Source: Arctopsyche grandis (lineage: Eukaryota; Arthropoda; Insecta; Trichoptera; Hydropsychidae). From it: a stretch of 64,000 nt of DNA. Location of the stretch: NCBI RefSeq assembly GCF_051622035.1, contig NC_135365.1, positions 23,994,001-24,058,000 of the forward strand, given 5' to 3'. The number at the start of each line of letters is the position of its first letter. Position 1 is the stretch's first letter. The notes under the pieces were generated by a model that saw only the letters and a list, made by a program, of their open reading frames with translations, did not search any database and had not been told where the DNA came from. Below are positions 31,648 through 42,221 of this stretch, piece by piece. The translations under genes and the position numbers were made by a program.

Positions 31648-32206
31648 CATGCGTAGAGGTGGGTTCATAATCCAAATCAAAGGCTTAAGTCGCTTCACAG
31701 CATTTATTCAACGATTCAGAAGGTCCACACGGATCCACCGCTTACTCATTCTAGAATAATCCGATCTACCGTATGTATGTACCTCCTTATAAAAGACAAG
31801 TTGCACATGATGGCTTCCCCGATCTATTAATGTGTCTTTTGTCTAGGCCAGTGATTCTTAACCTGGGTTCGATTGAACCCCAGGGGTTCGGTAAGTCAGT
31901 CTCAGGGGTTCAGCGGAGGTCAAGACACACCCGAATCATATGATTCGGGTGCCAATTAAGAAGGGTTCGGTGAATGCGCATATGAAACTGGTGGGGGTCA
32001 GTACCTCCAACAAGGTTAAGAGCCACTGGTCTAGGCACATAGTCCACCCTGGCGAGTCGCACGCACTCGCCCGGGTCTATGAGAACTCCAGAGTATCCTT
32101 TGTTTGGGCACTTACTGAGTCCCATTAGCCTAATCCGGGGGTCTCTATTGTTCACCCATGAATGCACTTAGATAGTGGATACTCTCTCTCAAGTTCCCAC
32201 GTTACA
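31648..32206 (-). mobile_element. Probable solo LTR, ~371 bp without its nested hAT
   Basis: Flanked by GTATT on both sides (31643-31647 and 32207-32211) within an otherwise continuous repeat. On the minus strand it starts TGTAACGTGGG and has a TTTTATAAGG TATA-like box and an AATAAA signal about 90 nt apart, in promoter-then-polyadenylation order as in an LTR. It ends CTACGCATG rather than the canonical CA. No internal retrotransposon sequence. Confidence 0.65.
31849..32028. mobile_element. 180-bp hAT MITE (Charlie/SPIN-like ends), nested in the LTR
   Basis: Ends CAGTGATTCTTAACCTGG and AAGGTTAAGAGCCACTG, with a perfect 8-bp target duplication GTCTAGGC. The GGTTCTTAACCT-type end resembles Charlie/SPIN hAT families of animals. 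No coding capacity; a short palindrome around CATATG lies inside. Confidence 0.92.
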
Positions 32207-32504
32207 GTATTGTAAACAAAAAAAATCAAAAAGTTTGATAAACCGGAAGTGAGAATTTTTTCCACTTTCCAAAAGTCAAAAATGTTTTGACCACACGATT
32301 TTTTTCCACACTACTGAACGTATCGAGCTGAAAATTGATATTTGTATTCTATATTTTTATTTTATTTTAAATTTTACATGTACCACGAATTAATTACAAA
32401 CAATGCAGCATTTTTATTACATAAATCACTGTATTTTGAGAAGCTGAAGAACACGAAATTAACAATTAATGAGTTAATTTACAATTAATGAATAGTATAC
32501 ATAT

Positions 32505-32770
32505 TACCAGCAGTATGGCTCAGTGGTAACGAGTATGTTTAGCACCAAGTGATTATTGGGTTCGATCCTGCTATACTGCTGGTTAGATTTGGATATTTGT
32601 GACTCCAAGTCGCTCGTTTCTTATCAGAGTTTGCCGATTTTATCTGATCATTGTTGAAACGGTTCCTCAAAATTGGCAAAAAAATAATCCTACCTGCTGT
32701 GACAAATATTCTGTGTTGAATCTATGCACAATTTGTAAATATTATGTACAAATCTATAATCCATAGATGT
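32505..32770 (+). mobile_element. tRNA-derived SINE with well-preserved head
   Basis: A box TGGCTCAGTGG at about 32516 and B box GGGTTCGATCC at about 32560, then GACTCCAAGTCGCTCG, GAGTTTGCCGATTTTATCTG and ATCCATAGATG. It interrupts the CTTCCGGTT repeat. An 18-bp inverted pair (AATTAATGAGTTA / TAACTCATTAATT) brackets it. Confidence 0.85.
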
Positions 32771-33547
32771 CTCAATGGACTAACTCATTAATTGTGACGA
32801 TAAGGTTTTCGGTAGAATTCGTAAACAGGAAGTAATATTTTTTTAAAGGAATATTTATTTTGACCTTTTAAATTATTTTTATCTTCTTGATATTCTATTC
32901 TTATAATATGTATAGTGGTATAAAGTAATAAAACAAATTTGAACAAAATCCGTCAGCCGGAAGTACATAGAACTTTTGTCTTGCTCCCTACATTAGCACT
33001 CTTGTTTCGAAAATGCTGCCATAGCCAGTATGTTTGAACGTGTATGTGTGCGCCACGAATTTGGTTTTTTATCCTTGTAATATATTCTTCAAATATATAG
33101 ATAAAATCATGGGTTGGTCACATTAAAGTGTTTGTATTTATTTAATTAGTTTTTATTTATTAACGGGTGAGTCTTGGCCGTTATTTGTGGCCATCGACCA
33201 ACTGGTGAGTGTTCTTTAAGTCTCACAAACATACGCGAATTAAACACTATGGTGCAAAACTCGTATTTTTTGTTTATTTACCAATCAGTGACTGTTATTA
33301 CACACAAATGAATGTGCTTATCAAGGTATCAACAAGCTAATCGACCAATTAGTGGATGTTTATTTGTGTTTATCGAGCAATGAGTGAGTGTCAATCGTTC
33401 TTTGTGCTAGTCGATTAATTTTTGAGCGCTTTTTATTTTTTTAAGACTACAAAAAACCGACATTAATAAAACCTTGATTAAAAGACACAGCGATTATAAA
33501 ATTCGTATTGAAAATTTCATCTTGAAACTTTAGCCCAGTTGTAAAGA

Positions 33548-33765
33548 CATTTGATTTTTGATTTTTAAATGCTTTTTATTATTACGAAATTATATTCACA
33601 ATACATCTTATTTCTATTTTAATAGCTACTGATCTACTGATCATTTTCTATTTTACAATTTTAATTTAATTTTGTTAGTAATCATAGTATTATATTATAT
33701 TATTCTAATGTTAATGTACAGCATAATAGGAAAAGAGCTCTAAAACCTATTTAAAATTAAGACAT
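33548..33765. repeat. Dispersed repeat, copy 2 (partner 10185-10385)
   Basis: Same order and orientation as copy 1, with a few indels in the ATTATATT runs. Confidence 0.8.
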
Positions 33766-33806
33766 GCATTAAACTCGGGTATGTACATAGTGTATTTAGT
33801 CGTAAT

Positions 33807-35118
33807 CAGTGGTGTAGTGGGGCAGGCGTGACCCGAAGCAAAGCACCGGTACTTCTCTCTCGAGCTGGAACGTGCCCCTCTACGTTTAAATGTAAAATGC
33901 ATAGTTTAAGAGAGCATAAAATATCTAACTCTTATTTGTTGTAAATTTATTTTTTCAACATTATTTTTTACAAAAGTTGTACGTTCGCTGCATATATGCA
34001 CATGATTTATATTTTAACTAAATAATTATTTATACTTACATAGGTCAAATAATTGACATGTCCGGTAGTAAAGATGAAGAGATAAAGAAACCTATGAAAT
34101 TAGGATGGAGTGCATTTGGACGAATGAATGTTGTTTTAAAATCAAAAATGCCACTTTGCCTGAAGAAAAAGATCTTCGATCAATGCGTTTTGCCAGTGAT
34201 GACGTATGGATGCGAAACTTGGACATTGAACGCCTAGATGCTACACAAAATCTAATGCACTCAAAGAAGTATGGAACGCTGTATGCTCGGCATAACGAGG
34301 AAAGACAGGAAGTGGAACACGCGGGTGAGAAGTATGACAAGGGTAGTGGACATAATGGATAGAGTAAAGAGATTGAAATGGCAAAGGGTGGGCCACGTGG
34401 CTAAAATAATGGACGAAAGGTGGACAAAATAAGTGCTTTAATGGTACCCGAGAGAATGCAAAAGGTTAAAAGGAAAACCGCAGGGAAGATAGGTAGACGA
34501 AATTAGGAAAATGTGTGGGGTGAGATGGATGAGAGCTATGCAAAACAGAGATGACTGAAAGCGTGTTGTAGGGGCTTTCATCCAGCAGTGGATGGTGAGC
34601 GGCTGTAAATGATGATGATGATATGTGCGACCACTTTTGCGACATGTAGAGAATCATCATTCATCAATCGATTTTTAAACGAATTCGACACGCCCTACAA
34701 TGACCAAACGGAACCACAGAATATGTAGAACAAAAGACGACCCTTTGCACGTGTCACGACAACTCCTATCCACCAACTGTTTTTTTCAGTCAGCAGAATT
34801 CCTATTTAGACCCAGAGACTCCAGCCTCCTTAAAATTAAACTGTGCTTATCGTCCTCTCTACACACATCCATATTTTCTTGATCTACATCTGGCTGAACG
34901 CAGTCTCCACATAGTCGCACGTACATATGTACAACTTCTATAGACATTTTTTTCAAAATTTCAAAAGGCAAATTACAATAACTATAATGGAAGAAAGAAA
35001 AATACTTTTTGTTTTTAAATCTTCCTTACATTATACAAATAATAAATTTATTTAAAAAAACCCTCTTTATATATTAAAAAAAATAAGGCCGGGGGGGAGA
35101 TGATACACTACGCCACTG
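33807..35118. mobile_element. hAT element, 1,312 bp, carrying an RTE fragment
   Basis: Ends CAGTGGTGTAGTG and CACTACGCCACTG. Flanks GTCGTAAT and GTCGTTAT, an 8-bp duplication with one mismatch. The same type of end occurs at 45577-46212. The interior is dominated by an RTE retrotransposon relic; no hAT coding is visible. Confidence 0.9.
34030..34625 (+). pseudogene. RTE-clade non-LTR retrotransposon, 3' part of the reverse-transcriptase ORF
   Basis: The + strand encodes, with frameshifts and stops, the C-terminal RTE protein: KKKIFDQCVLPVMTYGCETW, then a segment with RVKRLKWQRVGHVAK, then RWMRAMQNRDD and a final AFIQQWM. The element ends in the (GAT)n tail typical of RTE at about 34608-34623. 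5'-truncated and dead. Confidence 0.88.
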
Positions 35119-35126
35119 GTCGTTAT

Positions 35127-36060
35127 GACGTCTTTTATTCACTGTCATTTTCGCAACTATTCGTATAGATTTGTGGGAGGACAAAAAAGTAGGTTTAATA
35201 ACAAGTCAAATATAGGCCATCGGGACTAATAAATTCCTTGATATTTTGAATACAGCTGTTAGCTAACAGAAAAAAAGTGATCTTTTGTTTCCAATGGGTA
35301 TTATTTTAAGAAAAAAACTCAAAATTATACAATTGTATTTTTTTTCCACTCTAAACAAATGCATCAACTTTCATACAAAGAATTTAAATCATTTCAAATT
35401 ATGTACATATTGCCAATTCATGACAAAATTATATAGTAGTGACTAAAAGCATCGTCGAGTACCTATAAAAATACGTACGGACCATAAAACGAACAATACA
35501 AACTGGACAATCCAATTTTTGCAAGAGTTGTATCGACCCTCTAGTAAATATGTCAAATTTGTGTTGTTTTTTAAAGCAAATTGTTCAATTTGTTGAAATC
35601 GGCTGAAAAATTGAGAATAAATAATAATACTGTTTCTTCCATTTTATTCCGGAATTAAGAAATTATAAATAAACATAATCATAGGGATTTTCCTATGCTG
35701 ACACAAAATTAATTAGTAACCAAATATGTGCAAATATGGCAAAACTGAGTAATGCACAATCCGCGGACCACATTCAGCCCGAAATGACAATTGTTGCGTC
35801 CCGAAATGTTGTACTTCATCACCAAGTGTTTCATTAAATATGAAAAAAATCTGTTTGAAAACATCAAAAATCTGTTTGAAAAAACAAAGAAAAGCATCCA
35901 ATGTACTTATGTATGAAGAGTATCTGATATGTAACAATTAAATTTACAATAGAAAAATACATATCAATTCTAGTATAAATAAATCGTCATTATTTTTGCA
36001 CATATTACACATTTTGCACAATAATTAGAAAATGGATAAGTTGGTCAATCTGTAAAGATT
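35127..36060. other. No gene seen
   Basis: AT-rich with a short direct repeat (AAATCTGTTTGAAAA twice near 35850-35880). No support for the short open frames. Confidence 0.55.
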
Positions 36061-36181
36061 GGGTAAAAGTCGGGTTTCTAGACGAGGCGGACCCACTAGG
36101 CTCGGTCGACCCCCTCCTTCCTGTGATTGGCTGCTCTTTGCGAATACTCAAGTATTGCCGTTCCGTGAATAAACTCGACTT

Positions 36182-36560
36182 TTACCTGATGAAATACTCC
36201 GACATATACTGTCTGGTTCGCATATAATTTCGGACGGTTGGGAAGCGTACGGAAATATTCCACATATTGCGAATGGAATATACACGCATTCTTTTGTGGT
36301 TCAATACAAATTCATCTAAATATGAATCAAAACGGGCACGCGTTGTGCCAAATTGACGCTTCATCTTTCTTTTCACACGCATCCACACATTTTCCATATT
36401 GTGCGTATGTATTTCACTATCATTTGGATCCACGAAGATCCACGATCACCGCATTTGGATCCTGGTGAACCACTTTTACTGGAATTCGGAATATTTCCGT
36501 GCGTTGCCCATATTTAAATGTGCTATAGACACATGTGGTGCCTCACATAAAACATTGTAG
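36182..36560 (-). pseudogene. Merlin (IS1595-like) transposase, C-terminal relic
   Basis: A minus frame from about 36433 to 36182 includes HTHNMENVWMRVKRKMKRQF, then GTTRARFDSYLDEFV, matching the HTxxIExxWxxxKR...YLxEF region that contains the last catalytic residue in Merlin/IS1595 transposases. The sequence upstream (to 36560) is related but out of frame. Ends not found. Confidence 0.75.
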
Positions 36561-36723
36561 TATCCTTGATCCTGACAGCATTTTTATGTACGACAGCGCT
36601 CCTTGTCATCGAGCTTGGGTGAAAAATATTGCAAAAATTATAAAACTTTTTACTATTTTGTAAAGTTTTATACTATTTTGAATTTTTAAAGTTTTATGGC
36701 GGGTCGCGTACCGGTGCCGATAA

Positions 36724-36974
36724 GGGCGAAATCACACAGCGCGGTATGTAGGACGTTTTTTTTAGATAGTTTTAAACGTATATAAAAGCTCCGTCCGAAG
36801 GGTCGAATTGGTATATATCACCGTCAAGTTAGTATAAACAATTCTATAGAATTTCAACGAGACCGCTCCAATGAATAGAAGATCACATGAAATATATTTT
36901 TTGTATATTTAAAACTATCTAAAAAATATATCCCACGTACAGCATACCGCATCCCTCGCTATGTGATCGCGCCC
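36724..36974. mobile_element. TIR MITE, 251 bp (GGGCGAAATCACACAG family)
   Basis: Left end GGGCGAAATCACACAGCG pairs with the complement of CGCTATGTGATCGCGCCC. The inner arms TTTTTAGATAGTTTTAAA and its inverse also pair. A left arm of the same family lies at 53928. No clear target duplication. Confidence 0.8.
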
Positions 36975-37494
36975 GAAATGGTGGCAGGACAACGTACCGG
37001 CGCGTACCGGCTATTCTATGTACAACCCGGCGTATATCAGATGTGTCGAGCATACCATCAGCAATTCTATATCTTGTATAAAAGTAACAAATCAGAAACG
37101 CTTCTGCGATGAGACAAACTAGCGATCGTGAAAACGGTAATTGGATTATTCATCACATTGCGGTGGTCACAAAGACAATTTTTGCCATGAAAATCACGAA
37201 TACACAATATTTGGCACTCAAGTTCTCGTTAGTATGATGGACTTTTCAGCTGCCAGATGTTCCGTTATAGAGATTTTAGTGACTTTGTGACGAGTCCTTT
37301 GTGACCAGTAAGCACCGAACCCTTGAAAACAGAGAGTCTGTCATTATAACTTGGCAGCAATCTTATTGAATTGTCTCTAAACAGTGCTACTCAAACTATG
37401 GTACGCGGCCCAGTACTAGTCCGTGTACCAGCGGTAGCCGGTCCGTGCACAAATAAGTAAATAAAAAATTATAACGTATATATTAATTAATTTG

Positions 37495-37724
37495 GAAGAT
37501 AAACTAATTGAACTGACTTCAAATGAAGAATTAAAAAAGTGTTTTGAAACCAAAACTTCACTTGCATCCTTTTAGATAAAACTGAAAGCAGAATTCTTCC
37601 CAGATATTTAAAAATATGCACTGAAACTCTTTTACCTTTACGAGACTGGTTTCTCAAACATTAGTTTAATAAAGACAAAATATTGTAATAGTGTAAATAT
37701 TCATGATCCATTAATTGTCTTGGA
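37495..37724 (+). pseudogene. hAT (Charlie/ZBED-type) transposase C-terminal relic
   Basis: One + frame reads EDKLIELTSNEELKKCFETK, then (after a stop) a ...KAEFFPDI segment, then YETGFSNISLIKTKYCNSVN, matching the C-terminal core of Charlie-type transposases. Two in-frame stops and a deletion at the usual CEAGFS site. Confidence 0.8.
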
Positions 37725-37857
37725 TAAAACCACGGAATTAATTGTCTTCAATAATAAATACCACGACTGGATAAGTTATTATGTCTCATTAGTTTTTTTT
37801 TTTATTTTCATTTTTCATCTTTGTCTAAGTATATATATATATATATATGATATATAG

Positions 37858-38231
37858 GGGTCTACGTGACGAGCCAGAATGTTAAATTACAGAAAACACA
37901 AATATCGGAAGGCAAAGATCGAAAATCGAAAGATAAAAAAAGGGTGCATGGTAAACGGTACATATTCATTTAATTTGTGCGAGGAGGGTAAAACAGGAAC
38001 AAGAAGAACAGGTTTTTCCTCCCGTATTCTGCGCGCGCACATTAATACGGGAGGAAAAGCCTGTTCCTCTTGTTCCTGTTGTATCCTGCTCGCGCAAATT
38101 AAGTGAGTATGTACGTGAATATGTACCGTTTACCATGCACCCTTTTTTATCTTTCGACTTAAGATCTTTCGATTTTCGATCTTTGCCTTGCGTTTTCTGT
38201 AATTTAACATTCTGGCTCGTCACCGAGACCG
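37858..38231. mobile_element. Foldback MITE, 374 bp, near-perfect hairpin
   Basis: GGGTCTACGTGACGAG at the left, CTCGTCACCGAGACCG at the right. Arms of about 180 bp are complementary (landmarks ATCGGAAGGCAAAGATCGAA, GCATGGTAAACGGTACATA, GGAGGAAAAGCCTGTTCC). Second full copy at 44331. No obvious duplication here. Confidence 0.9.
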
Positions 38232-38779
38232 CTTAGATGATTGTCCTGACCACTTTAGTGACTCTTTTAGTATTTTTAGGACAAAGGTGAAGAAAATAAT
38301 ATGTGATTGATTTGCTTCTTCACCTTCATTGTCTTTCTTTTTCTTTTTTACTTTATCTGTTTCTTTTGTTTTTTTTAAATCTTGATGTTTTTGTAATTTT
38401 ACTTTTTTATATCAACATGTGGTGCTCACTGTAAATGGAATATTATATTTTTATCTGTGTTTATTATTATTTTTTGTCTCACTATACAACTTTCTTTTTA
38501 TATTTTATTCTGTATGTGTGCCTATTTAAATAAATAAATAAATATAACTTTTTTATTTAAAAATATGATGCTGGTCCGTGAGAATTACTGAAAAATATAT
38601 GCTGAAAAAGTTTGAGTAGCACTGCTCTAAATGATCTATACGAGTTGAACCCTATGAACTCTTTCTTTCAAATATGACCGAAGCATACTCTATGTTGCTG
38701 TGAACTAAACTGTTACCGAGCAATTCGATGGTCGATGTTCGAAGAACGTTGTGTTTGGATTTTTGAATTTAGTCAGGCT

Positions 38780-39240
38780 GTAGGGGTCGCACTCGCACGG
38801 CTTGGCAGTGGCAACACTGGCGGTGAGGGTGCAGTGGAGGGGGTTTCGGCGCGCGGGCGGTGCGCGGAGAGCGGCGTGGCCGCAGTCGGCGCGGAGCTGT
38901 GAGATGCGAGGTGGCGCCGGAGCCGCGGACCGGAACAGGTGCGGATCCGACCGATCGGCGCGCCGGTTCTCCCCGACCGCGCCGGTTCGCCCCGGGCGCT
39001 CCGCCCCCCGCGCCTTCGCCCCCGCTGACGGAGCGCCCTCGCAGCGGCCGCGCCCGCTGCACCGCCTATCGATTTTGAGGGGCGGCGCGCCCGCCCGGGG
39101 ACACGCTGACGTCACGCACGCCGACCCGTACCCCGCACCCCGCACCCCGCGCCTGCACCTGCATTCGCCCCTGTCGCCATCGCCGTCGCCGTCGCCGTTT
39201 GTCAAATCTGACAGTTGACGTAACGCGCGAATTTTTCAGT
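38780..39240. promoter_or_regulatory. GC-rich, CpG-rich block
   Basis: Unmethylated-looking CpG density in an AT-rich context. Contains CCGCACCCCGCACCCCGC and CGCCGTCGCCGTCGCCGT simple repeats near its right end, and a TGACGTCACG CRE-like site at about 39106. Frames are open on both strands because of composition. Candidate promoter region. Confidence 0.45.
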
Positions 39241-39655
39241 GCCCGCAAATAGGTCGCCGGTGAAAGTATCCGCGCGCGTCCGAATCTCCTAGGAGAGCCG
39301 GTTGTACTATATTTAGTGCGGCGAAAATCGCCGCCCGCCGACACTATTTTTAAATTACACGCTCGTTCGACCTTTCATTGTGAACGCGAAGGTATTCACC
39401 CGGTTTGATTCGAAACAGGCTGGCCAACCGGCGGAGGCGGTTTCAGCGCGACGTGCTAACGCCGGCTCGCCATTGGTCGACGCCGAATTCGGCCCGCCAA
39501 TAGCGAGCCGGCCCTCGAATCGGGGGGCTCCAATGTTAGTTCACGCTTTTTTGTTTTCGGAACACTAACCCTCAACCCACTTCGTTCAGGCGGCAAAACT
39601 TCTCTCATCCGTTGAAATTCAAATGACTTGCACGTTGTTTACGTATTGTATAACG

Positions 39656-39855
39656 GTGCATACTCACCGGGCCAACGAAGGCGAGCGAAGGGTATATACC
39701 ACACGTTCGGTTAATAAATGATGGCTGTACAGCTCGTTACGACCAGTGGGGTATGAAATATCGAAATAAAAATTAAATAACGAGCGTTTTATTAACCGAA
39801 AGTGTGGTATAATAGCCATCGACAAAAAAAAACTGTTGGCCCGGTGAGTACGCAC
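39656..39855. mobile_element. TIR MITE, 200 bp
   Basis: Left GTGCATACTCACCGGGCC and right GGCCCGGTGAGTACGCAC are inverted repeats. Inner arms (CCACACGTTCGGTTAATAAA and inverse) also pair. Lies between the two GC-rich blocks. Confidence 0.8.
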
Positions 39856-40179
39856 TATAAGACTTTTTATGTAATATGTAAGCAGAGCATCTTCAATCTA
39901 CAGATTGAAGATTGTGACGTGCGAAATTTCTTATCGAGTGTCCCATTATGCGGACCACTGTCGTGTCGAAATTTCGCACTCGTCGGTTCTGGAAGTGTCG
40001 CTTCAGAGTGTGATGAAATATTTCATTAATTTCTTGGCATGCTAGAGTGTGCGTGAGTATGCGTGAGTGAGAAGTTGAAGATGGACGTTTTCAGTTGAAG
40101 TTTTGCAATCTGAAAGAAGTCGCGGTAGGGGTGGGTTTCGGCGTTCAGGTGTCGCGCGCTTTCAGATATTATTTAGTAG

Positions 40180-40610
40180 GAGCAGGATGCCGGTGCGAGG
40201 TTAGGCGGGTGGGTGGCGCCGGGGGTGCGGGCGGTCGTTCGTGGGGTGGGTAGATAGTGGGCAGGATAGAATCGGAGAGGGGAGGGCGGGCGTGTCGGCC
40301 ATGGTGGCGGGGTGCAGTGCGCAGACTCGGGGGCTCGTGGGGTGGGCGGGGATGCGGGTGGGGGCGCGGGCCGGTTTCGGGGCGAGTCCTCGGCGGGCGC
40401 CGCTGCTGCCTGCACTTATCGATCGTGCCGATCCGCTCGGGGGGCGAAGGCGCCGGAAGGCGGCTTTCGTTCGGTGACCTTTGGCCCGCTCCGTTCCCCT
40501 CCGCTCTCCCATCCCCCCCGCTGCGCCCCCAACGTGGCGACGGACACCCCGACGCCTTCTGACCCCTGACGTTTTCGCCTTTCAGCAAGGGAGGACTTCA
40601 CGCCCTGTGA
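40180..40610. promoter_or_regulatory. GC-rich, CpG-rich block upstream of a putative leader
   Basis: Dense CpG and G-runs, ending just before a TATATAAATA (40639-40648) and a CT-rich tract. Position relative to the spliced leader suggests a promoter on the + strand; bidirectional use is possible. Confidence 0.5.
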
Positions 40611-40649
40611 AAAGACCAGACCGCACGTGTGCTCGCCGTATATAAATAC

Positions 40650-42099
40650 TTATATAAACAAAAGAAAGACTCGAAATTAAGTATGCATAATAAGTAAAAA
40701 TATTAGTTTTTCCCATCCCCCACCTTCTCCTCTATCTATCTGCCTCTCAGTCTCTCTGTCTCTCTCTCTCTCGCTCTCTCCCGTCGCTCAACTCCGAAGA
40801 CGATGCAAACGGACGACCGGATCGAGGACTCGACCTAAAATTAAGTAAAAATAATTATTAAACGGTGGTGTTGCGACAATTTCGGTGCTTCGATGTTAGT
40901 CGTTTTATGATGAAACTTCACAGTGCCTCTTGTATTATATGATACTGTTTGGGATTACAAACTGTTGTGCGGGGGTGGAACGAAGGAGCTCCAGTGCAGC
41001 CTCATAATCCCGGTCCAACGTCTTGCCCGGTTCTGGTGAGTCTACATACCCCTACTAACATCCTATTGAATTTTTAATACGCTTAAGTTTCGTTAACAGG
41101 GACGACCCGACGCTAGTTGTGAGAGCTTCGGCGATTGTTTCGACGAAACGGAACGCTCCGATCGCCGATCAAGTGCAAGGTCAACGAGTGAGATATTTAT
41201 CTCGATTATCTTAAACCCGTGACCGAACCAGAAGACGTGCCGAACATTACTGTCACTGTTAATTTGAACCATACACTAGTAATTTTGAAAATGTGTCTAA
41301 ATCATCCGTACAACGGTGATTACTTTCATATCGACGATAATGGTGAACGGTGTAAAATTCGAGAATAATGGTGATAATTGATTCATCGCATTTGTACAAC
41401 AGAAGATTGATATTTATCGAACGATAAATGCTCCTTCAAGTACTGTGACCCTTCAAATAATCTTTAAATACTATGTTATCAGTGTTAAAGCACTTCAATT
41501 GAAAACGCATCAAGTTCTTTGATCGATGATATGTAATAAAATGGCCAAGGAAAAAAATAGTGTCAACTATCTATGATGTGATTTTATTACTAGATTTGAA
41601 AAACATGATCGACTTGAAGATTCGAAGCTACTTCCGAATTGAAGTGTGTGATTGTGTTGAGAGGAAAATCTGTGAATATCGCAAAATATCTACTCAATCG
41701 ATAATACTTCGTTAGAGAAGTCCTATTATCGCGTGTTTGGCCGCCGGTCTTATTGGCCGCTGCCAGCGATCAAAATCTGTCGACAGAACATTAATAATAG
41801 ATTTCGAACATCACTCGACCGGATTCCTCATAAAATGTTCTCGTTTTAATGCAACCGACCCACCCGACTAGACGTTCGGAGATTCGATCGGTGCACTCTC
41901 ACACCCCCCAGAGCGTTACGTTACGTAAAGAGCGCACCCTTCAGATTTTCCACGACGATAAAGCACGGATGGTCGTTGATTTTCCGCGGCTTATTTGTCA
42001 CCAGGCTTGAGACAGTGTTTCCAACCCCGAAGGGTGCGATTACGCAATACCAAGTTCACGTTGGTTCAATCGCAGCTGTTCCAATTGTTGTCTTGTTTT
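40650..42099 (+). promoter_or_regulatory. Putative spliced 5' leader of an unidentified + strand gene
   Basis: A (CT)n tract at 40740-40780 is followed by mixed-composition sequence unlike the AT-rich flanks. A small intron is well supported at 41036-41099 (64 nt): donor CTG|GTGAGT, branch-site consensus TACTAAC at 41053-41059, acceptor AACAG. Many short upstream open frames (for example ATG at 40803, 11 codons). No conserved protein. Transcription is inferred, not shown. Confidence 0.4.
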
Positions 42100-42221
42100 A
42101 TGGCCGTTTCTGTGCCAACTGCTCTCTGCTGGGTGTTGTACGCGCCGATCGATCGTCTTCTTCTGTTGCTTCTACATAGTGGTGCTGCTTGCTGCTTACA
42201 GTTTGACGGTCGCGCTGCTAG
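42100..42221 (+). CDS. Candidate first coding exon, hydrophobic N-terminus
   Basis: ATG at 42100, 40 codons plus 2 nt, then the donor CTAG|GTGAGC. The product starts MAVSVPTALCWVLYAPIDRL, followed by a leucine run and GAACC, so it resembles a signal peptide or signal anchor. The ATG context is weak (T at -3), and no second exon is seen in the remaining 22 kb. If real, the first intron is longer than the rest of the window. Confidence 0.3.

Larger units (their letters stand above)
31430..33125 (-). repeat. CTTCCGGTT repeat family, second inverted copy, split by an LTR and a SINE
   Basis: Motifs at about 31440 (GACCGGAAATGG), 31540, 32240 (AACCGGAAGTGAG), 32825 and 32955. The outer end AGATAAAATCATGGGTTGGTC is shared with 26350. 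Colinear with 24.3-26.4 kb after removing the insertions. Confidence 0.75.
37382..38624 (+). mobile_element. hAT (Charlie-like) transposon, 1,243 bp, with nested foldback
   Basis: Ends CAGTGCTACTCAAACT and AGTTTGAGTAGCACTG, a 16-bp perfect inverted repeat. The flanking direct repeat is CTCTAAA (7 bp). Contains a transposase relic (37495-37724) and the foldback at 37858-38231. Confidence 0.9.

Noticed and set aside
32516..32570. tRNA gene at a SINE head
   Set aside because: A and B boxes are followed by the conserved SINE body; same layout in other copies.
33175..33440. Tandem repeat based on a CGACCAAT.AGTGAGTG phrase
   Set aside because: Five similar phrases but irregular spacing (about 34-87 bp); too weak to call.
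37879..38106. Open frames inside the foldback elements (also 37966-38223 and 44352-44588)
   Set aside because: Translate foldback arms; the same peptide appears from both strands because the DNA is palindromic.
38705..39218. Open frames of 97-166 codons on both strands in the second GC-rich block
   Set aside because: Same composition effect; Gly-Asp and Arg-Pro repeats reflect CGCCGT and CCCCGC simple repeats.
40169..40601. Open frames of 80-139 codons on both strands in the third GC-rich block
   Set aside because: Composition artefact. At least six mutually overlapping frames are open with no distinguishing signal.
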